Below are positions 1 to 12,223 of a DNA stretch of 64,000 nt, one piece after another. The DNA lies in assembly GCF_007565055.1 (NCBI RefSeq), contig NC_044556.1, positions 130,299,808 to 130,363,807 of the forward strand, read 5' to 3'. The notes beneath the pieces were generated by a model that saw nothing but the letters and a program-made list of their open reading frames with translations, did no database searches and was not told where the DNA came from. The DNA is from Rhinopithecus roxellana (lineage: Eukaryota; Chordata; Mammalia; Primates; Cercopithecidae). The number at the start of each line of letters is the position of its first letter. Positions within the stretch are counted from its first letter, which is position 1. A program made the translations under genes and the position numbers.

Positions 1-202
1 CGCCAGTATTTGTTATTGCCTGCCTTTTGGATACAAGCCATTTTCACTGAGGTAAGATGATACATCATTGTAGTTTTGATTTGCATTTCTCTGATGATCA
101 ATGATGTTGACCACCTTTTCATATACTTGTTTGCCATTTGTATGTCTTCTTTTGAGAAAGATCTATTCAAATCATTTGCCCATTTTAAAATCTGATTATT
201 AG

Positions 203-525
203 GACAGGCGTGGTGGGTCACACCTGTAATTCTAGCACTTTGGGAGGCTCAGGCAGGTGGATCACCTGAGACCAGGAGTTCAAGAACAGCCTGGCCAACA
301 TGATGAAACCCCATCTCCACTAAAAAATATTTAAAAAATTAGCCAGGCGCAGTGGCTCACACCTGTAATCCCAGCTACCTGGGAGGCTGAGGTGGTAGAA
401 TTGCTTGAATCCGGGAGGTAGGGGCTGCAGTGAGCTGAGATCAGGCCACTGCACTCCTGTCTGGGTGACAGAGCAAGAGTCTGTCTCAAAAAATAAAAAT
501 AAAAAAAAAGCAAAATAAAATAAGA
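203..525 (+). mobile_element. Alu (AluS/J-like), inserted in L1
   Basis: It is a dimeric Alu from a 'gacaggcgtggtgggtcacacctg' head (split here at 203) to an A-rich tail near 525, with both arms and the mid A-rich linker present. Flanks 'aatctgatta' and 'accagattagt' look like a decayed target-site duplication. It interrupts the C-terminal ORF2 part of the host L1. Confidence 0.85.
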
Positions 526-1476
526 CCAGATTAGTTTTTTCGTTGTTGTTGTTCCTTCTGGTTATTAATCTCTTGTATATTTTCTCCCATTCTGTGGGTT
601 GTCTTTCACTTTGCTGATTGTTTCCTTTGCTGTGCAGAAACTTTTCAACTTGATGTGTTCTCATTTGTTCATTTTTGCTTTGGTTGCCTGTGTTTGTGGG
701 GTATTAAGAAATTTTTATGCAGACCAAAGTCCTGGAGAGTTTCCCCAATGTTTTCGTATAGTAGTTTCATAGTTTGAGGTCTCAGATCTAAATCTTTAAT
801 CCTTTTGGTTTGACTTTTGTACATAGTGAGAGACAGGGGTCTAGTTTCATTTCCGCATATGGGTATCCAGTTTTCCCAGCACCATTTATTAAAGAGACTG
901 TCTTTTCCCCAATGTATGTTTTTGGTACTTTTGTTGAAAAAGGGTTCACTGTAGGTATACAGATTTGTTTCTGGGTTCTCTATTCTGTTCCATTCATCTA
1001 CGTGTATATTTTTATGTCAATACCAAGCAGTTTTGGTCACTATAGTTTTGTAGTATAATTTGAAGTCAGATAATGTGATCCTTGAGTTTTGTTCTTTTTG
1101 CTCAGGATAGCTTTGGCTATTCTGGGTCTTTTGTGGTTCCATATAAATTTTAGGATTGTTTTTTCTATTTCTGTGAGGAATGTCATTAATATTTTAATAG
1201 GAATTGCATTGAATTTATAGATTACTTTGGGTAGTACGGACATTTTAACAATATTGATTCTTTCAATCCACGAATATGGAATATCTTTCCACTTTTGTGT
1301 GTTCCCTTCAATTTCTTGCATCAATGTTTTGTAGTTTTCATTGCAGAGATCTTTCACTTCTTTGGTTAATTCCTGGGTATTTAATTTTATCTGTGGCTAC
1401 TGTAAATGGGATTACTTTTAAAATTTCTTTTTCAGACTGTTTGCTGTTGGCATATAGAAATGCTACTGATTTTTGT

Positions 1477-1561
1477 GAGCCGATGTATCATGTCACTGCA
1501 CTTCAGCCTGGGCAACAGAGCAAGAACCCAACTCGAAAAAAAAAAAAAAGAAAAAGAAAAC
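1477..1561 (+). mobile_element. 5'-truncated Alu (last ~60 bp plus tail) with perfect 19-bp TSD
   Basis: Only the end of the right arm ('cactgcacttcagcctgggc' and onward) and an A-rich tail are present. The 19-bp repeat aaatgctactgatttttgt flanks it perfectly at 1458-1476 and 1562-1580. This proves a retroposition event into the L1 ORF2 sequence. Confidence 0.9.
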
Positions 1562-3759
1562 AAATGCTACTGATTTTTGTATGTTGATTTGTATCCTGCA
1601 ACTTTACTGAATTTATCAGTTCTAATTGTTTTATGGTGGAGTCTTTAGGTTTTCCAAAATATAAGATCCTATCATCTATGATCAACAAATTAAACAAAGA
1701 TAATTTGACTTCTTCTTTTCCAATTTGGATGCCCTTTATTTCTTTTTCTTGTCTGATTACTCTAGCTAGGTCTTCCAGTATCATGTTGAATAACAGTGGT
1801 GAAAATGGGTATCCTTGTCATGTGTGACATCTTACAGGAAAGGCTGTTTTTCCTCATTCACTACGATACTAGCTGGGGGTCTATCTTGTAAGACTTTTAT
1901 TATGTTGAGGTAAGATGTTCCTTCTATATCTAGTTTTTTAAGGATTTTTTATCATGAAGGAATACTGAATTTTATCAAATAATTTTTCAGCATCACTTGA
2001 TCATATGGTCTTTGTCTTTCATTTTGATGATATAATGTATCACACTGACTTATTCACATATGTTGAGCCATCCTTGCATCCCTGTAATAAATCCAACTTG
2101 GTTATGATGAGTGATCGTTTTAACATATTGTTGAATTTAGTTTGCTATTATTTTGTTGAGGATTTCTGAATCAATATTCATAAGAGATACTGGCCTGTGG
2201 TTTTCTTTTTTTTCGATCTTTCTCTGGTTTTGGTATCATCATAATACTGGCCTTATAGAATGAGTTTGGAAGTCTTCCCTCCTCTATTTTTTTGGAATAG
2301 TTTGAGAAGGACTGGTATTAGCTCTTTTTTAAATGTTTGCTAGAACTAAGCAGTGAAGCCATGAGGTCCTAGGATTTTCTTTACTGGAAAACTTTATTTC
2401 GGCTTGTATCTTGTTATGTGTTACTGGTCTGTTAAGGTTTTGGATTTCTTCTTGGTTCAATCTTGGTAGGTTGTATATGTCTACAAATGTCCCCATTTTC
2501 TGTAGATTTTCTAATTTACTGACACATAGTTAGTTGGTCATAGTAGTCACTTAATAATCCTTTGAATTTCAGTGGTATTGGCTGTAATGTTTACCTTTCC
2601 ATCTCTGATATTATTTGGGTCTTCTCTTTTTTTACACCAAGTTTTCATTTCGATGACTGCATTCTTTCCTTCATTTCAATTTTATTTATTTATTTCTGCT
2701 CTGATTTTTATTATTTTATTTAGTCTTTTATTATTTATTTTCTTCTACTAATTTTGGGTTTGTTTACTCTTGCTTTTCTAGTTCTTTAGGATGTATCATT
2801 AGGTTATTTGAAGTTTTTCTTCTTTTTTGGTGTAGGTGCTATAAACTTCTCTCTTAGTACTGCTTTCACTGTGTCTTATAGGTTTTCGTATATTGTGTTT
2901 TCACCATTGTTTGTTTCAAGAAATTTTTCAATGTTCTTAATTTCTTCATTGACTCACTGGTCATTCAGGAGCATACTGTTTAATTTCCATGTGTCTGTAT
3001 AGTTTCCAAAATTCTTCTTGTTATTTATCTGTAGTTTCATTTGATTGTGGTCAGAGAAGATGCTTAATATTATTTCAGTTTTTGAATAAGACTTATTTTG
3101 TGGCCTAACATATGGTCTATCCTTGAGAATGATTTATGTGCAGAGAGGAATGTGTACTGTACAGCCATTTGATGAAATGTTCTGTAAATATCTATTAATT
3201 CACTGTTGTACAGTATAGACTAAGTGTGATGTTTGATTTTCTGTCTGAAAGATCTGTCCAATGCTGAAAGTGGTATGTTGATGTCTCCAGCTACTATTGT
3301 ATTGAGGTCTCTCTTTCTCTTTACCTCTAATAATATTTCCTTTATGTATCTGGATGCTTCAGTGTTGGATGCATATATATTTATAATTATTATATCCTTT
3401 CACTGAATTGACCCCTTTATCATTATATAATGACCTTGTCTCTTCTTACAGTTTTTGTCTTGAAATCTATTTTGTCTGATATAACTACAGCTGCTCCTGC
3501 CCTTCTTTTGTTTCCACTGGGATGGGATATCTCTTTGCATCCCTTTATTTTCAGTCTGTGTGTATCTTTATAGGTGAAGTGTGTCTCTTGTAGGCAACAG
3601 ATCATTGGGTCTTGATTTTTTAATCCACTCAGCTACCCTATGCCTTTTGATAGGAGAGTTTTTAGTCCATTTACATTTAATGTCATTATTGATTAGGCAG
3701 GGACTTGCTCCTGCCATTTTGTTATTTGATTTCTGGTCTTCTCTTTCTTCTTTCATTGA

Positions 3760-4980
3760 TTCCTGTCTTCCTTTAGTGAAGGTAGTTTTCTCTGTCAGTA
3801 TATTTTAATTTATTGTTTTTTATTTTTGCATATGTTATGGTTTTTTTTATTTGAGGTTACCATGAGGCTTGCAAATAATATCTTATAACCCATTATTATT
3901 AAGCTGACAACTTAACACTGATTGCATATACAAATAGGCAAAAAAATAAAAAATAACACTTTCACTTCATGCCCTGACTTTTTAAACTTTTTGTTGCTTA
4001 TGTCTTATTGTCTTATGTTTTGAAAAGTTATCCTAGTTATTATTTTTGATTGGTTCATCAACTAGTCTTTCTACTTAAGAGTAGTTTACAAACCATAATT
4101 ACAATGTTATAATATTCTGTATTTGTGTGTTTACTATTACCGGTGAGTTTTGTACCTTCATATAATTTCTTATTGCTCATTAACATGCTTTTCCTTCTGA
4201 TTGAATAATTCCCTTTAGCATTTCTTATCAGACAGGTGTAGTGTTGACAAAATTGCTCAGCTTTTGTTTGTCTGACAGTCTGTATTTCTCCTTTGTGCTT
4301 GAAGGATATTTTCACCAGATATGCTGTTCTAGGGTAAAACTTTTTTTTCTTTTTCCTTTAGCACTTTAAATATGTCATGCCACTCTCTCCTAGACTGTTA
4401 AGATTTCCACTGAAAAGTCTGCTGCCAGATGTACTGGAGCTCCATTATATGTTGTTTCTTTTTTCTTGGTGCTTTTAGGATCCTTTCTTTACACCTTGAC
4501 CTCTGGGAGCTTGATTATTAAATGCCTTGAGGTAGTCTTCTTTTGGTTAAACCTGTTCTAAAATCTTCTTGTGCTTGAATGTTGGTATCTTTTTCTAGAT
4601 TTTGGAAGTTCTCTGATATTATCCCTCTGAATAAACTTTTTATCCCTCTCTCTTTCTCTATCTCCTCCTTAAGGCCAATAACTCTTAGATTTGCCCTTTT
4701 GAGGCTGTTTTCTAGATCTTTTATGTGTGTTTTATTCTTTTGTTTCCTCTGTGTATTTTTGAGTAGTCTGTCTTCAAGCTCACTAATTCTTCTGCTTGAT
4801 TAATTCTGCTATTAAGAGATTGATGCATTCTTCACTATGTCAACTCCATTTTTCAACTCTAGAATTGCTGCTTCATTCTTTTTAATTATTTCAATCTCTT
4901 TTTTTATATTTAAACGATAGAATTCTGAATTTGTTTTCTGTGTTATCTTAAATTTTTCTGAGTTTCCTCAAAATGGTTAT
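3760..4980 (-). pseudogene. L1 ORF1 remnant (RNA-binding chaperone), decayed
   Basis: This interval sits between the ORF2 start and the 5' UTR. In the minus frame at 4058-4315 it encodes a Lys/Gln-rich piece ('HKGEIQTVRQTKAEQF') resembling the C-terminal half of old-type L1 ORF1. The rest is frameshifted. The family product binds L1 RNA as a trimer. Assignment rests on position and weak protein similarity. Confidence 0.55.
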
Positions 4981-4989
4981 TTTGAATTC

Positions 4990-7018
4990 TGTCTGAAAGG
5001 TTGCATATCTCTTTCTCCAGGACTGGTCCCTGGTGCCTTATTTAGTTTGTTTGGTGAGGTTGTGTTTTCCTGGATGAACTTGATGCCTGTGGATAGTCAC
5101 TGGTGGCTAAGCATTGAAGAGTTAGAATTTACTGTAGTCTTTGCAATTTGGGCATGTTTGTGCCCATTTTTCTTGGTAAGGTTTTCCATGTATTGGAAGA
5201 GAATTGGGTTCCAAGGCCAACAACACTGTGGTTCTTGAAAACTCATAGAGGTAGTGCCATGGTGGTCTTGGATAAGATCTGGAAGAATTCTCTGGATTAT
5301 CAGACAGACACTCTTGTTCTCTTCCCTTATTTTCTCCCAAACAAATGGAGTCTCTCCTGTGCTGAGCCACTTGGATCTGGGAGTGGAGTGATGCAAACAT
5401 CCTGTGGCCACGACCATCGGGACTGTACTGGGTTGTATCTGGACCAAGTACAGCACTGGCTCTCACTCAAGGCCCACTGTAATCATTACCTGGCTACCAC
5501 CTATCTTTACTCAAGGCCCCAGGGCTTTACAATTAGCAGGTGGGGAAGCCAGCCAGGTTTTTGTCCTTTCCTTCAGTGAAGCAAGTTACCCCAGGCCCTG
5601 GGTGGATCCAGAGATGCTGTCTGGGAGCTAGAGATTGGAGTAAAAAACCTTAGAAATCTACCTGATATTCTATTTTACTGAGGTTAAGCTGGCCCTAAAA
5701 CCATAAGATAAGTCCTTCCCTCCCTTTTCCATAGGCAGAGGAGCCTCTCCCAGTTGCCACCACCACCACCACCAGGCCATGGAGAGCTCTGCCAGGCCAC
5801 AGCCAATATTCACCTAAAGCCCAAGTGCTCTTCAGTTAGCTGTGGTGAATGCTGCCAACCCTGGAACTCACCCTGCAGGGCAGTGGGCTCCCCTCTGGCC
5901 CACGACAAGTCCAGAAGGCTATCCAAGACTTGTCTGGCCCAAAGCTGTCCAAGAGTCTAGGCCTGGAATGAGGGACCCCAATAGCTTGCTTGGCGTTCTA
6001 GCCCATTGTGGTTGAGCTGGTACCTATGGTACAAGATAGAGTCCCCTTGATTTTTCCCTCTACTTTTCTCAAGCAGAAGGAGTCTTTCACTGTAGCTACC
6101 ACAGCTGGGAATGTGCTGGGTCTCACCTAAGGCCAGCACATCTCAGAGTATCACCCAAGGGCTCCTTAGTCTGCAGGTGATGAATCCTGCAGGGCTGGCT
6201 CCTTCCCTTCAAGGCAGTGGGTTCCCTTCTGACCCAGGTTGTGTCTAGAAATGTCATCTGGGAGCTAGGGCCAGGAATGGGGGCTTCAAGACTCTGCCCA
6301 GTACCCTATCCTACTGTGGCTGAGCAGGTATGCAAGACGTAAAACGAAGTCCTCTTTACTCTCCTCTCCTCAAACAGAAGGAAGGAGTCAGAGGGATGGC
6401 ACGAGCACTCCCTTTGTTGCCCTACCTGATGTCTCCCTAGGTCATGTGCCGCCCTCGTCCACTGTCTCTAAGCCCACCTCAGCACTAGGACTTGCCTAGG
6501 AATTACAGTCCTGTGGCCTAGACTGCCTTTCAAGTATATTTAGGACCCCAGAGATCTTTAGCCCGCAGTGGTGAGGTTTGCCAAAACTCAAGTTCCAACC
6601 GCTGGGATGGACAATTACCCTCTGGCTAGGGCTAGTCCAAATGCTCCTTCTGTGTGTGGATGCTGGCTGAGCCCTGCATGGCTTTGCTCTCTGCTTTGAC
6701 AGGGAAGTACTGAGTTCAGTGCCAAATCTCCCAGTTGCTGTGCTCTCCCTCTCGAAGTGCACAGATTCTCTCTCCACGCCAATGGCTGCTGCGGGATTGA
6801 GAAGGGGTGGTGTCGGCAATTTAAGACTGTCTTTCCTACCCTCTTCAGTACCTCTTTTAGTATTATGAAGTTAAAACCAGGTACTGTGATTACCCATCTG
6901 ATTTTTGGTTCTTATGACAGTGCTGTTTTATGTGTAGTTATTTGTTAAAATTTGGTGTTTCTGCTGGGAGGACAATTGGTGGAGGGGCCTATTTGGCAAT
7001 CTTGCTCCACACTCAGTT
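4990..7018 (-). promoter_or_regulatory. L1 5' UTR with internal promoter region (fossil)
   Basis: This is a GC-richer segment with recurring units. Variants of 'caagcagaaggag' and 'aatgtgctgggtctcac' occur around 5380-5560, 6070-6160 and 6370-6400, which suggests the repeated sub-structure of old primate L1 5' UTRs. The L1 5' UTR normally carries an internal Pol II promoter. Here it is a fossil with unknown activity. The open frames at 5097-5631 and 6496-6819 fall wholly inside it and are not genes. Confidence 0.6.
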
Positions 7019-8111
7019 TATTCTTTAAACCAATTTAAAGACTAATTAATTTTAGTCTTTAACCTTTTTCCTTTTACTTAAACCCTTTAAAAGAATGTTC
7101 CCATATATTTCGTATAGTGTGGAGTGCAATGTCAGACATGACAATACAATGAAGGTCTAAACAATGACGAACAGGATATTTAGCTTATAGTTACTAGCTG
7201 CAAAATCACTACTATATTTTGTTTGATTTCTGGATTCTTTTTTCTTCCACATGTGCTCCTGAAGTTAAATAGATTATTTCTTTCCCCACATGTACTCTGT
7301 TGCAATTCTTTCTTATTTTTGAGCATGTCTCCGTTTTATGAGTATTTCCTTTAAAGACTGAGTTTTCTATCTCCAAATTGTGTGCCTCGTTAAACATAGT
7401 ATGTTTTTATTCTACCAAATGAGGTGTTGACGAAAATATTAAATACATAGCTCAGAACTGGTACAAAGAAACTATCATTTATTTTATCTCTTTAACACTA
7501 AGCCACTGATAACGCTGCTGTTTCTTGTGCATAAAATTGTGTGGCCCCTGGTTTTAACTGCTAAATACATTTTATCAAACTGAATCAAGAGCCATATTTC
7601 TAGGTCAAGATACATACATATATACACACACACATATAGATATAAATATACATGCATATTCCGGTATAGGTGTGTATATATATATGTAACACACACACAC
7701 ACAAACATATATATTCCAAGCTGTTCTTACAGCTTGTATATATACAAGCTATGTATATATACACACATATATATTCTGAGTGGAAAATTCTCTTCAGTCT
7801 AACTGGATTTTTTTTTTTTTTGATCATGATTCTGATGCTCTAATTGAATTCACACTTGATCTACCATATCTCTACTAATGTCAGCTCTAAAGATACATGA
7901 GTAATAACAGAGCTGCATAGAGGGGTTGGATTTTTCCCATGATATGGCTGAGAAAATTTTTTTATTTCCAGTAATTTACTTAAAATATAAATTTTATTTA
8001 AAAAATAGTGTTTCAAGTGAATGTATGATAAGTGAGGCACTCAAGCAAATCGGCTATGAGAAATTCATAGTAATAAAAAATTTTGAGTTAGTAATACAGT
8101 TTTAGGTAAAT
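7019..8111. other. Unique AT-rich DNA with no gene recognised
   Basis: Apart from the TA/CA microsatellite and a short poly(T) near 7808-7821, I see no repeat, coding exon or RNA gene. Small open frames here are low-complexity. Confidence 0.5.
7607..7773. repeat. Complex (TA/CA)n microsatellite with a 20-bp palindrome
   Basis: There are runs of 'tacata', 'cacacaca' and 'tatata' interrupted by unique bases. At 7731-7750 the sequence agcttgtatatatacaagct is a perfect 20-bp palindrome. Confidence 0.85.
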
Positions 8112-8126
8112 TATAATATTATTTCT

Positions 8127-8130
8127 TTTT

Positions 8131-8162
<32 letters not shown>

Positions 8163-8310
8163 GAGACGGAGTCTCACTCTGTTGCCCGGGCTGGAGTGCA
8201 GTGGCCGGATCTCAGCTCACTGCAAGCTCCGCCTCCCGGGTTCACACCATTCTCCTGCCTCAGCCTCCGGAGTAGCTGGGACTACAGGCGCCCGCCACCT
8301 CGCCCGGCTA
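8127..8310 (-). mobile_element. 5'-truncated AluY (Old World monkey type), 15-bp TSD
   Basis: It is a minus-strand right arm with a (GTT)n tail on plus, followed by the 'gtggccggatctcagctcac' variant and 'cgcccgccacctcgcccggc'. The perfect 15-bp TSD tataatattatttct is at 8112-8126 and 8311-8325. The left arm is missing. Low divergence suggests a recent insertion. Confidence 0.92.
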
Positions 8311-8325
8311 TATAATATTATTTCT

Positions 8326-9709
8326 AAGCCTGGAATGTATTGTCTCTCTTTATGAGATCTGTGACTCTATAACAGATGATTAAACTAATCTGACAATTTA
8401 GAAGTTTGCAAATCCATTTTACGATTATTTTTCTCTACATATAAGTTAAGCTTTCAGCTGCAGGTTCTAGGTATTTTCTTTTCTTTCTAGGAAACAATGT
8501 AGATACACTAACACCTTATTTAACTGGCATCTTTACGGAATGAGGGAGTTTATATCAGTAGGTTTTTCAAATAATTGGAACATTAACATTTAAGCATCCA
8601 AAAATTAAAAACACCATCCCTGTAAACTTTTGCATATGATTATTCCTAACACATCTTACTTCTCATTACTCTATATGGAGAACATGGACAATGATTTAAC
8701 CTTTTCCTGATGATTCATAGTCAACATCATAAACTGATTATATCCCTCAACTTCTGGCACCAAGTGAATGTCTGGGAATATGATTAAACAAAAACATCAT
8801 TTATTGTACATACTATAAAAGATGCCTTTATAGTGTATTAAGGTATGTAAGGCTACTTGGTTTTTCACGAAATGGCCCCAGACTACTTTTGCTTTTTGTT
8901 GAGTGTGATTTTTGTCTTTTTTTTAAAGCAGCTTTTCCTCAGCCATAGGATATTCATTTATCCTTTATTATTATCAGTGTACTTGAACTCTTTAAAAAAT
9001 TTTCTACCTCTCATTTGCTGTGGACTGGAAATCAGACAAGCAAGTTCCTCAAGCTGTGTCTAAAACTGGGAAACCATCTCTGATAGTCTGGGAATGGTCT
9101 TACAACATGATTTGTAGAAATCTTTACTATAGATCTGTGTATTTTATTTTCATGTTGGTTTTTTTCTTGGTTTTAGGCTATATTCTTTTTAATTTTTGGG
9201 GAGCACTTCTAAGCATAGATTATATTCTTGATCAGTGATTTTCAATTTTTTGTTAGCATCCTATGGAAGCTTGTATTCAAATAGAATCTGGAATGACAAG
9301 TAAATAAAGCCAACATTAAAGTGGCACTACTCTGGGTGGTGATCTGGAGCCCTTGCACACTTGGCCTTCTTGCCTCTCTGCCAGTTGCCATCAGTGTCAC
9401 TACAAATGGGTAACATGTCTTTGGACAAGTTAGAGGTAACTCTTTTTACTGTCTGTCTTTCTGTTTCTGGACATTTGTCTAATCCTCCACAAAATAATGA
9501 AACTAACTTGTTAATCAATAGTTACAAGATAACTTTCTGACCAGCCCACTCCTCAGTTTTCTTAATTTTTCTCTATGAACAAAAAACAGAAAGTTACAGT
9601 ATATATTCCAAAAAGCTGACAAAATATAACAAAATACAAGAACTTGACTCTCTGGACATCTTTCTAATTGGGTATAAGCAATAATTAAGGATCAAAACTT
9701 CATTTGAAG
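8326..9709. other. Unique AT-rich DNA
   Basis: No recognisable interspersed repeat, splice-bounded exon or RNA gene. Short open frames at 8857-9238 and 9327-9518 have no family resemblance that I recognise. Confidence 0.45.
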
Positions 9710-10045
9710 GCTGGGCATGGTAGCTCATGACTCTAATTCCAATACTTTGAGAGGCTGAGGTGGGAGGATTGCTTGAGCCTAGGAGTTTGAGACCAGCCTG
9801 GGCAACACAGGGAGACCTTGACTGTATCAGATTTTTTTTTTTTTTTTAAAGCCAGGTGTGTTGGTGCACACCTCTGGTCCCAGTTATTTGAGAGGCTGAG
9901 GTGGGAGGATCACCTGAGCCCAGGAGATTGAGGCTGTGGTGAGCCAAGATTACACCACTGCACTCCAGCCTAGGGAACAGAGTGATACTCTGTCTCAAAA
10001 ACAAACAAAAAACAAACCAAAACCATGAAAAAAAAAAAACCTGCG
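9710..10045 (+). mobile_element. AluJ-like dimer
   Basis: It starts 'ggctgggcatggtagctcatg' (21 bases, broken here: ggctgggcatggtagctcat + g) and ends in an A-rich tail. The middle linker has become a T-run at 9831-9847. High divergence ('attccaatactttgagagg') fits an old AluJ. Confidence 0.85.
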
Positions 10046-11086
10046 TTTGAAAAACCATACATCTGTGATCAAATAGAAATGGGCATTTCAAACTCTTTTT
10101 ACACATGGGCTACAACAGTAAAAGCTAACTTAAATAGATGATATCCAAATTGATAAACAGCTACTGTAAACATAACAAGCAAACAACTAAAAGGAAAACA
10201 AAGGTAGTATTACTGATTATTCATCCCTTTTAAGGCAACTGAGCAAATGTTCTTAAGAGCAAGTTTGCTTTGGGAACTGTAGCTAAAACAAATGCATTTA
10301 CTTTGACATTATATTAAAATTGCTGGAGAGAGAGGAACTGGAGTAAAATAGGTACAGTGTAAACAAGCAGTTGAAATTAAAGAATGGATAATATATGTGC
10401 TCTAGCCACAAGGTGGTCTTCTAATCATTCAGATTCACAAAACTACTGTTGGGTACAATTAGCATCAATTATTCAGAAATATTTCAGACAGAAACCATTC
10501 TGAATTTGCCATCAGTGCAGTGTCAGACTGGAGTCCTTGAGGTAATTCACGTGGCAGCTTATCCAGACACCCAGGTTTCTTCTCTCCAGGAGATATAACA
10601 CAAGATATTAGGGGAAGAGATCCACATCAGGAGATGTGGGGTCTATCCTGGCTTAGAAGCCCTGGTACTTTACAAATGCCACAATATAACAGTAGCTTCT
10701 AGGGTCGCACAAGGAGTATGCCAATTACAAGTAACTCAGGACATTCCAAAGTACAGTGTCCCCATCAGATATTTATCATTCCTTTGCAGTTCTTCCCAGT
10801 CCAAATTAATTTACCAATCAAGGGGTCATTTTTGTTATAATGTTACTTAGTAATATAACTAACATCTTTAACCTCACCAGGCTACCAAATAACTTAGATA
10901 GCCATTTTAATCTAAAGCCAGATTTTCATTCAGCAGGGGAAAATGTAGTCAATATTCTAATATGGTATCAAACTTATATAATCAGAATTTCCATACTGAA
11001 GTTTAATTTGAAATACTTTGGGGATATCATAGGACTTTGCCAACTCTTTCTGTCTGTTACTTTGACTATAAGAATTTCTCTCACAG
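10046..11086. other. Unique DNA
   Basis: I see no repeats or gene signals that I can support. A short 'ccacaaggtgg' at 10407-10417 resembles part of a CTCF motif but is too incomplete to call. Confidence 0.4.
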
Positions 11087-11102
11087 CACATGTTCCCTTT
11101 TT

Positions 11103-11402
11103 CTTTTTTTTTTTTTTTTTGAGACGGAGTCTTGCTCTGTTGCCCAGGCTGGAGTGCAGTGGCCGGATCTCAGCTCACTGCAAGCTCCGCCTTCCGGGTT
11201 CACGCCATTCTCCTGCCTCAGCCTCCCGAGTAGCTGGGACTACAGGCGCCCGCCACCTCGCCCGGCTAGATTTTTGTATTTTTTAGTAGAGACGGGGTTT
11301 CACCGTGTTAGCCAGGATGGTCTCGATCTCCTGACCTCGTGATCCGCCCTTCTCGGCCTCCCAAAGTGCTGGGATTACAGGCTTGAGCCACCGCGCCCGG
11401 CC
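11103..11402 (-). mobile_element. Full-length AluY (Old World monkey type)
   Basis: It is a near-consensus minus-strand Alu with the 'ccggatctcagctcac' and 'cacctcgcccgg' variants. It ends at the Alu head 'ccgcgcccggcc'. The 10-bp TSD cacatgttcc is at 11087-11096 and 11403-11412. The open frame spanning 10840-11286 is created by this Alu and is not a gene. Confidence 0.93.
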
Positions 11403-11412
11403 CACATGTTCC

Positions 11413-11840
11413 TTTTTTTTTTCTTTTCACATTAAGTATACCTAAGTGAATTGGGCTACAATATATTTTGCTACATCTGATTGTTTAAACCAGGGGGATC
11501 TGATCAAATAATACTAAAACAATATAACAGTGCTACAGCATATCTGGACAAAGAGATGTACGAGGATATTTAAGGAAATAGGGGCCTTCACAATTCCACT
11601 TCTGGAAAATTTTCCCCCAAGAAAAATGGTCTCAACCCCAAGACTTCATGTTAATAAATGGCATGTCATTTGGCTCTATTAACCAGCTGCTCAAGCCAAG
11701 AATTTGGGCTCCGTCCTTGAATTCTATTTTCCTCATCCTCTATATTGAATCCACAAACAACTCCTACTAGGGAGTATATTCTAAAATATATGATGTCTAA
11801 AGTCAAATTATCCATGTCTCTTTACATCATTGCTACTACC
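11413..11840. other. Unique AT-rich DNA
   Basis: No repeat or gene feature recognised between the AluY and the LTR. Confidence 0.4.
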
Positions 11841-12118
11841 TGTTATGAGTTTAATTTTGTCTCCTATAAATATGTTAAAATTCTAACTCCTTGTACCTCA
11901 GAATGGGTACCTTATTTGGAAACAGACTGCATGATGCATCTACAAGCCAAGGAATGCCAAGAATTGCCAGCAAACCCCAGAAGCCCGAAGAGGCAAAGGA
12001 TTCTCCCCTACAGGTTTCAGAGGGAGAATGGCCCTGCTCTGTGCTAACAATAACTTTCTGTTGTTTTAAGCCACCTAGTTTGTGGCATTTTGTTACAGCT
12101 GTCCTAGGAAACTAATAC
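11841..12118 (+). mobile_element. MLT1-like (ERVL-MaLR) solo LTR with internal deletion
   Basis: It begins 'tgttatgagtttaatttt', contains 'cctcagaatgggtacc' and 'ttatttggaaacaga', and ends in a conserved LTR tail 'ttttaagccacctagttt' ... 'ggaaactaata'. Compared with my memory of the family, the middle ~150-200 bp is missing, joined near 11930. There is no internal retroviral sequence beside it. Family name by eye. Confidence 0.7.
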
Positions 12119-12223
12119 CCCACATCAGGACAAACCTCCACCATTTCCTACCTAGACAAAGGCAGTAACTTCATGTTTGTTCCCCTGCCCCACTACAATC
12201 TATTCTTCAGACAGCAGATAAAG

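Larger units (their letters stand above)
1..3700 (-). pseudogene. L1 ORF2 remnant (endonuclease and reverse transcriptase), broken
   Basis: ORF2 of L1 encodes an AP-like endonuclease and a reverse transcriptase used for target-primed retrotransposition. The N-terminal endonuclease part is visible on the minus strand at 3423-3756, including an 'IKRHR' stretch and the 'LQETH' motif. The reverse-transcriptase catalytic box lies near 1671-1682 and reads 'IIDD' where active L1 has 'FADD'. The two Asp codons survive, but the first two positions are changed. The segment around 1040-1357 translates to the ORF2 region 'KVIYKFNAIPIKIL...FIWNHKRP'. Frameshifts and stops separate these islands, and an Alu interrupts the C-terminal part. 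Confidence 0.85.
1..7018 (-). mobile_element. Near full-length LINE-1 (old primate L1, L1PB/L1PREC-like)
   Basis: On the minus strand this reads as L1 with its 3' part cut by the left window edge and its 5' end near 7018, where the reverse complement shows the typical L1 start ('caatcttgctccac' on plus). In minus order it has a ~2 kb 5' UTR (about 7018-5000), an ORF1 remnant (about 4980-3760) and ORF2 (about 3700 to 1). All frames are broken by stops and frameshifts, so it cannot move. An Alu at 203-525 and an Alu 3' fragment at 1477-1561 lie inside it. The long 5' UTR and diverged ORF1 point to an L1PB/L1PREC/L1MA-age element rather than a young L1PA. The subfamily is inferred. Confidence 0.9.

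Noticed and set aside
5148..5579. 143-codon open frame
   Set aside because: It lies wholly within the L1 5' UTR, antisense to the element, and has overlapping frames typical of GC-richer DNA.
10405..10420. CTCF-like 'ccacaaggtgg' motif
   Set aside because: It matches only the central part of the consensus and lacks the following GC-rich core. One partial motif in 64 kb is expected by chance.
10840..11286. 148-codon open frame
   Set aside because: Its second half is antisense AluY translation; the first half has no family resemblance or splice context.
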